9,777 nucleotides of DNA from contig CABSNF010000075.1 of the NCBI GenBank assembly GCA_902478995.1, positions 1 through 9,777 on the forward strand, given 5' to 3'. The notes below the pieces were generated by a model. That model was not told the origin of the DNA. It ran no database searches and saw nothing but the letters and a program-made list of their open reading frames with translations. Within the stretch, counting starts at the first letter, position 1, and every line of letters starts with the position of its first letter. The stretch is from an uncultured Collinsella sp. (GTDB lineage: Bacteria; Actinomycetota; Coriobacteriia; Coriobacteriales; Coriobacteriaceae). The position numbers were made by a program, and so were the translations under genes. Positions 1 through 5,858 of the stretch are shown in pieces.

Positions 1-2196
1 GTCGATATTGCGCCCGAACTGGGCGACTTGCAAGGCAACATTACCCTCGACACCGCGCGCATCAAGCCCATCGAGACCATCCTCAGCAAACCGCTCTTTA
101 CTGTCGAGGCTGCGCGTATCGCACGCTGGATGAGCCGCGAGTATGTCGCGACGCTTTCCGAGTGCCTGCGCCTGTTCTTGCCCCCGGGTGGAAGCCCGCG
201 CGTGGTCAAAGGCGACGACGGCGTGTGGACGGTTGAACGTCCCGCCGTCAAGCCTATCCAAAATCGCTGGGTCATGCTCACGCCCGAGGGTTTCGACTAC
301 ACGCCGCCCAAGACCGCGGTCCGCCAGCGTCAGCTCATCGAGGCGCTCCAGTGCGGCCCGGTCACGACGCGCGATCTCAACCTGCTCTACAACAGCATGT
401 CGGCGACCATCAAGGCGCTCGAAAGGCGCGGCGTCGTGGTGGTGGAGGAGCGCCGTGCTTGGCGTGGCTGCTGTGATCAGACCACCCTGTCCTCGGCAAG
501 CGGCAAGGCGCCGGTCGCACTTACCAACGGCCAGCAGCAGGCGCTCGCGCAGATTGAGCGCGCCCGTCTTGACACCCACGGAGACGTAGTCCTTGTCGAC
601 GGCGTCACCGGCTCCGGCAAAACCGAGGTTTACCTCTCCGCCATCGAGCGCGTGCTGGCGGCCGGCCGTTCGGCCTGCGTGCTGGTGCCCGAGATCTCGC
701 TGACGGCCCAGACTGTCGGCCGCTTCCGCTCGCGCTTTGGCGAGACGGTCGCCGTGTTCCATTCGCGTCTTTCTGCGGGCGAGCGCCTGGACCAGTGGGA
801 TATGGTTGCCAGCGGTGCGGCCCGCGTGGTCGTCGGCGCCCGCTCGGCGCTCTTTTGCCCGCTCAGCGACTTGGGCCTTATCATCATCGACGAGGAGCAC
901 GAGACCAGTTACAAGCAGGGTTCCAGCCCGCGCTACCATGCGCGCGAAGTGGCGGCCGAGATGGCGCGGCGCTACCGCTGCCCGCTCGTGTTGGGCTCCG
1001 CCACGCCCTCGGCCGAGGCCCTCGACCGCTGCCGCCGTGGCACGTATAACGGTGCCACCTGGACGCGCGTCGAGATGCCCGAGCGCCCGGGACACGCCGT
1101 GCTGCCGACAGTCCGCATTGCCGACCTGCGCCGCGAGTTCTCGCACGGCAGCCGCTCTATGTTCTCAAAACCGCTGATGGAAGGCCTGGAGCGTGTGGTC
1201 GACCGACGCGAGAAGGCCGTGTTGCTGCATAACCGTCGCGGTTTTGCGCCGTTTTTGATGTGCCGCGAGTGCGGCTGCGTCCCCACCTGCAACCACTGCT
1301 CCACCGCGCTCACGTATCACGAACGTACACACACGCTGCAGTGCCACACCTGCGGGTCATCCTGGCGCGTGCAGCCCTATCCGGCACCCACGAGTCGTTG
1401 CCCCAAATGCGGCAGCCGCTACCTGGCAAAAATGGGCCTGGGCACGCAGCAGATTGAGGACGCGCTGCACCAGATGCTGCCCGAGGACGTCGCCATCATT
1501 CGCATGGACGCCGATTCGACGCGTGGCAAGGACGCGCATAAAAAACTGCTCGAGCAGTTCGATGCCGCCGATTGCGCAGTACTGCTGGGCACCCAGATGA
1601 TCGCCAAGGGCCTCGACTTTCCCGAGGTCACACTCGTGGGCGTGGTCAATGCAGACTTTGCGCTCAACCTGCCCGATTTTAGAGCAGGGGAGCGCGCCTA
1701 CGATCTGCTGGAGCAGGTTGCCGGCCGCGCCGGCCGCGGCGATCGCCCCGGTGAGGTTATCATCCAGACCTACCTGCCCGATGACCCGGTCATTCGTGCC
1801 GTCGCCGAGCACAACCGCTCGATCTTTACCGACTATGACCTGGACCAGCGTCGCGACGCCCTGTATCCGCCGTTCGTGCGCCTGGCCAACATCTTGGTAT
1901 GGTCGACGAACGTGGATGACGCGCGGAACTACATCGGTCGCATCGCGAAGCTCCTCAAGCGCCGCTGGCATGCCGCCGCGCCCGACTTTTTGCGGGCGGG
2001 GAGCGCCGTGCCCCAGGTGCTTGGTCCGGCTTCGTGTGTAATCGAGAGAGCCAAGGACCGTTACCGCTTCCATCTGCTTGTAAAGTCGCCGGTAGGGTAC
2101 CATGTCTCTGATGATATCGACGCCTGCCTCAAAGAGGTGGGCTCCGTACGCGGCGTGAGCGTGAGTGTTGACGTCGACGCCTATGATTTGATGTAA
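1..2196 (+). CDS. priA: Primosomal protein N' (replication restart helicase PriA), 5' end missing
   Basis: PriA is a superfamily 2 3'-5' DNA helicase that recognises stalled forks and reloads the replicative helicase. The frame is open from base 1, so the true start lies upstream; comparison with E. coli PriA suggests roughly 40-50 residues are missing. The TTG at 28 is only the first in-frame start-like codon and is unlikely to be used. Visible parts in order: the end of the 3'-DNA-binding domain (IKPIETIL, ARWMSREYVA); a winged-helix region near 280-460; Walker A GVTGSGKT at 601-624; DEEH Walker B at 889-900; the SPRYHARE aromatic loop; SATPS; NRRGFAP; a zinc-binding insert with four CxxC pairs (CRECG, CNHC, CHTCG, CPKCG) from 1261 to about 1420; GTQMIAKG (motif V); and QVAGRAGRG (motif VI). 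All catalytic motifs are intact. The stop is 18 nt before def, so the two are probably co-transcribed. Confidence 0.96.
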   Translation, partial: VDIAPELGDLQGNITLDTARIKPIETILSKPLFTVEAARIARWMSREYVATLSECLRLFLPPGGSPRVVKGDDGVWTVERPAVKPIQNRWVMLTPEGFDYTPPKTAVRQRQLIEALQCGPVTTRDLNLLYNSMSATIKALERRGVVVVEERRAWRGCCDQTTLSSASGKAPVALTNGQQQALAQIERARLDTHGDVVLVDGVTGSGKTEVYLSAIERVLAAGRSACVLVPEISLTAQTVGRFRSRFGETVAVFHSRLSAGERLDQWDMVASGAARVVVGARSALFCPLSDLGLIIIDEEHETSYKQGSSPRYHAREVAAEMARRYRCPLVLGSATPSAEALDRCRRGTYNGATWTRVEMPERPGHAVLPTVRIADLRREFSHGSRSMFSKPLMEGLERVVDRREKAVLLHNRRGFAPFLMCRECGCVPTCNHCSTALTYHERTHTLQCHTCGSSWRVQPYPAPTSRCPKCGSRYLAKMGLGTQQIEDALHQMLPEDVAIIRMDADSTRGKDAHKKLLEQFDAADCAVLLGTQMIAKGLDFPEVTLVGVVNADFALNLPDFRAGERAYDLLEQVAGRAGRGDRPGEVIIQTYLPDDPVIRAVAEHNRSIFTDYDLDQRRDALYPPFVRLANILVWSTNVDDARNYIGRIAKLLKRRWHAAAPDFLRAGSAVPQVLGPASCVIERAKDRYRFHLLVKSPVGYHVSDDIDACLKEVGSVRGVSVSVDVDAYDLM

Positions 2197-2214
2197 CAAC
2201 CCGAAAGGATGGCC

Positions 2215-2751
2215 ATGGAAGCCAACGGAATCGTACTGTCGCCCGACCCTCGCCTGCGCCAGGAGTGCGCCGTCATCGAGGAGATCACTCCGGCGATCGA
2301 GGCACTTGCCGAGAAGATGAAGAAAATGATGTTCGATAACGGCGGTTGCGGCCTAGCTGCTCCGCAGATCGGCGAGCTCATTCAGCTCGTCACCATCGAC
2401 TGCGACTACAGCGACAAAAACGACTACGACCCGTACGTGCTCATCAATCCTGTCATTGTTGAGCAGAGCGACCATCTGGTGCCCTTTAGCGAGGGCTGTC
2501 TTTCCATTCCTGGCATTAGCTGCGAAATCGAGCGTCCCGACCATGTCGTCGTCGAGGCGTACGACTTGGACGCCAACCTGATTCGCTATGAGGCCACGGG
2601 CGACCTGTTCTGCGTGTGCCTGCAGCACGAGATCGATCACCTGCACGGCAACACCATGTTTGAGCGACTAAAGCCGATGCAGAGGATCAAGGCAGTCAAG
2701 GAGTACCAGGACGCCCTGGCCCGCGGCGCTCGACCGGGCGAGACGGAGTAG
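2215..2751 (+). CDS. def: Peptide deformylase
   Basis: Peptide deformylase is a metal-dependent hydrolase (usually Fe2+) that removes the formyl group from the N-terminal methionine of new proteins in the cytoplasm. All three family motifs are present: GCGLAAPQIG (motif I, GxGLAAPQ), EGCLSIPG (motif II, EGCLS with the metal-binding Cys) and QHEIDHLHG (motif III, HExxH with two metal-binding His and the catalytic Glu). The length of 178 residues is normal. Start choice: there are ATG codons at 2209 and 2215. The GAAAGGA Shine-Dalgarno at 2203-2209 overlaps the first ATG but sits 5 nt from the second, so 2215 is preferred; using 2209 would add two residues (Met-Ala). It follows priA by 18 nt. 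fmt, its usual partner, comes next but only after a 323-nt gap. Confidence 0.96.
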   Translation: MEANGIVLSPDPRLRQECAVIEEITPAIEALAEKMKKMMFDNGGCGLAAPQIGELIQLVTIDCDYSDKNDYDPYVLINPVIVEQSDHLVPFSEGCLSIPGISCEIERPDHVVVEAYDLDANLIRYEATGDLFCVCLQHEIDHLHGNTMFERLKPMQRIKAVKEYQDALARGARPGETE

Positions 2752-2759
2752 GTTTGTCC

Positions 2760-2855
2760 GTCCCCGGGGCGCCCGCCTATATCATCCCGTGCTCAAACAT
2801 TCTCGCTGCGCTGCGAAACTGCGCGCGGGACGATATAGGCGGGCACCCCGGGGAC
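2760..2855. repeat. Long inverted repeat between def and fmt (33-nt arms)
   Basis: The arms 2760-2792 and 2823-2855 match as inverted copies at 30 of 33 positions; one mismatch is a G-U wobble in plus-strand RNA. The outer ends read GTCCCCGGGG and CCCCGGGGAC. The inner part carries GCCCGCCTATATC and its complement. The 30-nt loop (2793-2822) contains a smaller CTCGC/GCGA dyad. The element starts 8 nt after the def stop. It is not followed by a T run, so it is not a typical intrinsic terminator, although the RNA hairpin could protect or delimit the priA-def transcript. It resembles a REP- or MITE-like palindromic element, but no transposase or clear target-site duplication is visible. Copy number in the genome cannot be judged here. 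Confidence 0.75.
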
Positions 2856-3074
2856 TACGTTGACGCTGCTTGTCTCGCCCGGGTGCCGTCGGGCCAGGGA
2901 AGGGCGTCTTTGCTGATAGGTGCTTTGCTGAAAGAGCTGCTTTTATTGCGGTTCTTTCTTTGTTTTTGGGTATATTTGTTCTTGTTGAATTGTTATTGCG
3001 GATAGGCTGGTTACTTGGCTTTCCGCTGTTATTTGTAGCCGTCTCGGCTCATTGTTGAGAGGAGACTAACAATT
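2856..3074 (+). other. T-rich leader and probable promoter region of fmt-rsmB
   Basis: This is the rest of the 323-nt def-fmt gap. Bases 2856-2930 are GC-rich with no recognised signal. From about 2930 to 3060 the plus strand becomes strongly T- and G-rich. A possible promoter is TTGCGG (2946-2951) and TATATT (2971-2976), with a long 19-nt spacer, so the assignment is weak. The fmt Shine-Dalgarno GAGAGGAG lies at 3057-3064, 10 nt from the start codon. Open frames through this stretch give hydrophobic peptides, which T-rich DNA would produce anyway; I do not call them genes. Confidence 0.4.
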
Positions 3075-3995
3075 ATGCGTATTGTGTTTATGGGTACGCC
3101 TGATTTTGCTGTGTCTTCGTTGACTTCACTTGTTGAGGCTGGGAACGAGATTGCGCTTGTTATTACTCGTCCTGATGCTGTTCGTGGGCGTGGTAAGAAG
3201 CTTGAGCCTTCTCCTGTTAAGGCTAAGGCGCTTGAGCTGGGGTTGCCGGTTGTTGAGGCCAATCGTATGACGCCGGAGGTAGTTGAGGCGCTCCAGGCTG
3301 CGCGGGCTGATATTTTCTGTGTGGCTGCCTATGGCTGCATTTTGCCCGATGAGGTGCTGCATATGGCGCCGCTTGGTATTGTGAATGTTCATGCTTCGCT
3401 GCTGCCTCGTTGGCGTGGCGCTGCTCCCATTCAGCGTGCCATTCTTGCTGGTGATGAGGTTGCTGGCGTTTCCATTATGCGTATTGGGCATGGCGTGGAT
3501 ACGGGCGCATATTGCGCGCAGGCCTCGACCTCGGTTGCCGGTAAGCATGCCGAGGCGCTCACGATGGAGCTTGGTGAGCTTGGCGGTAAGTTGCTTGCCG
3601 ATACGCTTCCCTCGCTTGCCGATGGCTCGGCTGTTTGGACTGAGCAGCATGAGTCGCTCGTCACTCATGCTGCCAAGATTTCCAAGCAGGAAATGCGTCT
3701 GGATTCGAAGATGGCGGCGCTCGATTGCGTGCGTCATGTGCTTGCTTCGTCCGATACCGCGCCTGCCCGTTGCGTGATTGCCGGTAAGTCGGTTCGCGTG
3801 CTCGATGCTGCGCCGGCTGATGTGTCGCTTGGCGAGGGCGCTGTTGCCGTCAAGAGCAAGCGTGTTTACCTGGGCCTTTCCGATGGCGCGGTTGAACTGC
3901 TCGAGGTTAAGCCCGATGGCAAGCGTGCCATGGCTGCTTCTGCCTGGGCTGCCGGACTGCAGGGTGCCGAACTTAGGTGGGGTGTACTGTCATGA
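3075..3995 (+). CDS. fmt: Methionyl-tRNA formyltransferase
   Basis: Fmt transfers a formyl group from 10-formyltetrahydrofolate to the methionine on initiator tRNA, giving fMet-tRNA for translation start. The N-terminal formyltransferase domain (about residues 1-200) begins MRIVFMGTPDFA. It holds the catalytic signature NVHASLLPRWRGAAPIQ with Asn104 and His106, followed by Asp142 in GHGVDTG; these correspond to the Asn, His, Asp catalytic set of the family. THAAKISKQEMRLD (about 197-210) marks the linker to the C-terminal tRNA-binding domain, which ends with the typical VKPDGKRAM segment. At 306 residues the length is normal. The start has GAGAGGAG 10 nt upstream. The stop overlaps the rsmB start as ATGA (3992-3995), which suggests translational coupling. 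The first part uses strikingly T-ending codons, unlike priA and def. Confidence 0.97.
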   Translation: MRIVFMGTPDFAVSSLTSLVEAGNEIALVITRPDAVRGRGKKLEPSPVKAKALELGLPVVEANRMTPEVVEALQAARADIFCVAAYGCILPDEVLHMAPLGIVNVHASLLPRWRGAAPIQRAILAGDEVAGVSIMRIGHGVDTGAYCAQASTSVAGKHAEALTMELGELGGKLLADTLPSLADGSAVWTEQHESLVTHAAKISKQEMRLDSKMAALDCVRHVLASSDTAPARCVIAGKSVRVLDAAPADVSLGEGAVAVKSKRVYLGLSDGAVELLEVKPDGKRAMAASAWAAGLQGAELRWGVLS

Positions 3996-5392
3996 GCAAG
4001 TTGTCTCCCGCGCGCAAGCTTGCGCTCGATGTGTTGATGGAGGCCGATCGCCGCGGCATGTACGCGCGCGACGTGTTGTCTTCCCGTGCTTCCGCCAAGG
4101 CCATTGACCAGCGTGATTCCGCTTTTGCCGCTCGTTTGGCGCTCGGTGTTGCCGCCACGCAGGGCATTTTGGATGAGTTGCTCGATCAGTTTTTGGATAA
4201 GCCCAAAAAGGTCGCGCCGCGCGTTCGCATGGCGCTTCGCATCTCGGCCTTCGAGATGCTCTATCTGCATACGCCCGGCCGCGTTGCCGTAAGTCAGGGT
4301 GTTGAGCTGGTGCGCAACGGTGCCAAGTCTGCCGCGGGCCTGGCTAACGCGGTGCTGCACAAGGTTGCGGATAACGTTGAGGACTTTGCCACCGCATCCG
4401 ACGTGGATGAGTCCGAGCGCCGCCTGGTTCGCTTGTCTCGTTTGATGGGTCTTCCTCGCTGGCTGTGCGCTCGTATTATGGCCTCGTTCGACACGCCCGA
4501 GGGCGCGCTAAACTTTGCCGGTAATCTGGCGCCTGCACCGCTTGCACTTCACGAGAATGCGTTTGCGACCAAGGCCGATCCGTATATCTCGCAGCTCGTT
4601 GAGCCTGTCTTTCCGGGCTGCCATGCGCCGGTCGATGCTCAGGTTACGGTTGCGTCCGGCGTGTTTGAACGCGCCGCTGCCGTTGCCTCGGACCTCAACG
4701 CTCAGCTTATCGCTACTGCGGCGACACTTCCCGGTCGTTGCCTGGAGATTGGCGCCGGTCGCGGCACCAAGACCTATGTGATGATGTGCCAGGCCAAGCG
4801 TGCCGGGTATGAGCATCAGCATACCGCGCTCGATCTGCACGATCGCAAGTGCGATCAGAATCTCGCGCGCCTGCATAAGGCGGGTATATCAGGTGTTCGT
4901 ACGGTGTCGGGCGATGCCTGCGAGCTCAATGAGGTGCTTACGTCCTTTGACGCGATGCTTGGCGAGCCTGCCCTGTTCGACACGGTGTTTATCGATGCGC
5001 CGTGCTCTGGCACCGGCACCATGCGCCGGCATCCCGAGATACCGTGGCGCCTGACCGAGAACGACGTTACGACTGAGCTGCCCAAGCTACAGCTGACGAT
5101 GCTCAAGGAAGCAGCCGCGCGCGTTGCTGCCGGCGGTGAGCTTATCTATGCCACCTGCTCGGTTTTTGATGAAGAGAACACGCAGGTCGTGGATGCCTTC
5201 CTGGCCTCTCCCGAGGGCGCCGGCTTTACCATGGCACCGCTCTCCGAAGCCCAGATTCTGCAGCTTCCCGATTTCGCGCAGGCCAAGAAGCTTGTCGCCG
5301 TGCGCCAGAACGATCGAGGCTTCTTCCAAAGCGTGCCGGTAAACGCCGACTCCTACGACGGCCACTTCTGCGCCCGCCTGATCCACAAGTAA
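3992..5392 (+). CDS. rsmB: 16S rRNA (cytosine-967-C5)-methyltransferase RsmB (divergent)
   Basis: RsmB (Sun/Fmu) methylates C967 of 16S rRNA with S-adenosylmethionine. The protein has an N-terminal NusB-like RNA-binding domain (about residues 5-130) and a C-terminal Rossmann methyltransferase domain. The two family cysteines are present: Cys338 in DAPCSGTG (motif IV, followed by RHPEIPW) and Cys389 in YATCSVF (motif VI, the nucleophile in RsmB-type enzymes). The SAM-binding motif I reads LEIGAGRGTKT (about 251-261) instead of the usual DxCAAPGGKT, and the LRVN-type segment and terminal DGFF motif are also altered (DGHFCARL). The substrate is therefore inferred from fold and operon position. 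The start ATG at 3992 is chosen because it forms a 4-nt ATGA overlap with the fmt stop; a GTG at 3977 would add five residues. Length is 466 residues, near the family norm. Confidence 0.9.
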   Translation: MSKLSPARKLALDVLMEADRRGMYARDVLSSRASAKAIDQRDSAFAARLALGVAATQGILDELLDQFLDKPKKVAPRVRMALRISAFEMLYLHTPGRVAVSQGVELVRNGAKSAAGLANAVLHKVADNVEDFATASDVDESERRLVRLSRLMGLPRWLCARIMASFDTPEGALNFAGNLAPAPLALHENAFATKADPYISQLVEPVFPGCHAPVDAQVTVASGVFERAAAVASDLNAQLIATAATLPGRCLEIGAGRGTKTYVMMCQAKRAGYEHQHTALDLHDRKCDQNLARLHKAGISGVRTVSGDACELNEVLTSFDAMLGEPALFDTVFIDAPCSGTGTMRRHPEIPWRLTENDVTTELPKLQLTMLKEAAARVAAGGELIYATCSVFDEENTQVVDAFLASPEGAGFTMAPLSEAQILQLPDFAQAKKLVAVRQNDRGFFQSVPVNADSYDGHFCARLIHK

Positions 5393-5398
5393 CTACTA

Positions 5399-5465
5399 AG
5401 TTGCGGTGAAATAGGGATTGAATAGCGGCTCCTACCCGCCAAACAGTCCTTATTTCACCGCAACT
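5399..5465. repeat. Inverted repeat downstream of rsmB (22-nt arms)
   Basis: The arms 5399-5420 and 5444-5465 are inverted copies with two differences. Both are G-U wobbles in plus-strand RNA, so a transcript could pair over all 22 positions. The outer ends read AGTTGCGGTGAAATA and TATTTCACCGCAACT. The 23-nt loop (5421-5443) contains a smaller dyad, GCGG/CCGC. It begins 6 nt after the rsmB stop. No T run follows the stem. Like the element at 2760-2855 it has the shape of an interspersed palindromic repeat, but the two share no obvious sequence. It may delimit or stabilise the fmt-rsmB transcript. Confidence 0.75.
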
Positions 5466-5495
5466 CATAGAGATGCCTGGGTAGCTAAAGAATCA

Positions 5496-5523
5496 GCCCC
5501 GCGATCGATGTTAATCGCGGGGC
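5496..5523. terminator. Bidirectional terminator between rsmB and the fmdB-type gene
   Basis: A perfect 10-bp GC-rich stem, GCCCCGCGAT (5496-5505) with ATCGCGGGGC (5514-5523), encloses an 8-nt loop. On the plus strand it is followed by CGCGTTGTTT; on the minus strand by TGATTCTTT. The T tracts are moderate on both sides. It lies between the convergent rsmB and zinc-ribbon genes, where a shared terminator is expected. Confidence 0.7.
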
Positions 5524-5533
5524 CGCGTTGTTT

Positions 5534-5770
5534 CTAGTGGCTATGCGGGCAGTTGGCGCAGCAGCCGCTGGTGGCGCTGGTGCTGGAACCACCACTGCGC
5601 TGGTCGGTGTTGTAGAAGCCGCTGCCCTCAAACTTGATGCCGCTGGCCGAGAACGTCTTGGCTGCCGGGGCACCGCAGCTGGGGCACACGACCTCGGGAG
5701 TCTCGGACATGGGATGCTCAACCTCAAACACGTTGCCGCAGCTCGAGCACTTGTAATCGTAGCGCGCCAT
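5534..5770 (-). CDS. FmdB-family zinc-ribbon protein
   Basis: This is a 78-residue protein of the FmdB/CxxC_CxxC_SSSS putative regulatory family. It opens MARYDYKCSSCG, a version of the family's usual MPxYEYxCxxCG. The zinc ribbon uses Cys8/Cys11 (CSSC) and Cys29/Cys32 (CPSC). The segment SGIKFEGSGFYNTD is typical of the family and is followed by a Ser/Gly-rich stretch. The C-terminus adds CCANCPHSH (Cys70, Cys71, Cys74, His76, His78), which could bind a second metal. The function of this family is not well established; a regulatory role is suggested by name only. The Shine-Dalgarno AAAAGGAAG lies just upstream of the ATG. It sits 88 nt downstream of the amylase-MalQ gene on the same strand, separated by a small hairpin, and may be partly co-transcribed with it. 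It is probably cytoplasmic, with no signal or membrane segment. Confidence 0.88.
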   Translation of the reverse strand: MARYDYKCSSCGNVFEVEHPMSETPEVVCPSCGAPAAKTFSASGIKFEGSGFYNTDQRSGGSSTSATSGCCANCPHSH

Positions 5771-5792
5771 AATACTTCCTTTTCAGCACAAA

Positions 5793-5814
5793 GCGGGCAG
5801 ATCGCTCTGCCCGC
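5793..5814 (-). terminator. Small hairpin between the amylase-MalQ gene and the zinc-ribbon gene
   Basis: A perfect 9-bp stem, GCGGGCAGA (5793-5801) with TCTGCCCGC (5806-5814), has a 4-nt loop. On the minus strand it is followed by TTTGTG, a weak T tract. It lies 45 nt after the amylase-MalQ stop and 22 nt before the zinc-ribbon start. It could end or attenuate the longer transcript, or be a processing site in the zinc-ribbon leader. Confidence 0.5.
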
Positions 5815-5858
5815 ATAAATTCAAACAGCTGTAACTGTACCCTATATCGGGGGTTTTA

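Noticed and set aside
28..30. TTG at base 28 as the start of priA
   Set aside because: The frame is open upstream to base 1 and the residues there fit the PriA N-terminal domain, so the gene is cut by the window edge.
1357..2199. Minus-strand open frame of 280 codons opposite priA
   Set aside because: It lies fully antisense to an intact, well-conserved priA, shows no family motif, and long antisense frames are common in GC-rich coding DNA.
2760..2855. Palindrome as a CRISPR repeat, tRNA or classical intrinsic terminator
   Set aside because: There is only one unit with no spacer array, it does not fold as a cloverleaf with an anticodon arm, and no T run follows the stem.
2754..3058. Two overlapping plus-strand open frames giving 62- and 83-residue hydrophobic peptides in the def-fmt gap
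   Set aside because: One runs straight through the palindrome, both lack a convincing ribosome binding site, and their hydrophobic character follows from the T-rich DNA. They look like composition artefacts rather than small membrane proteins.
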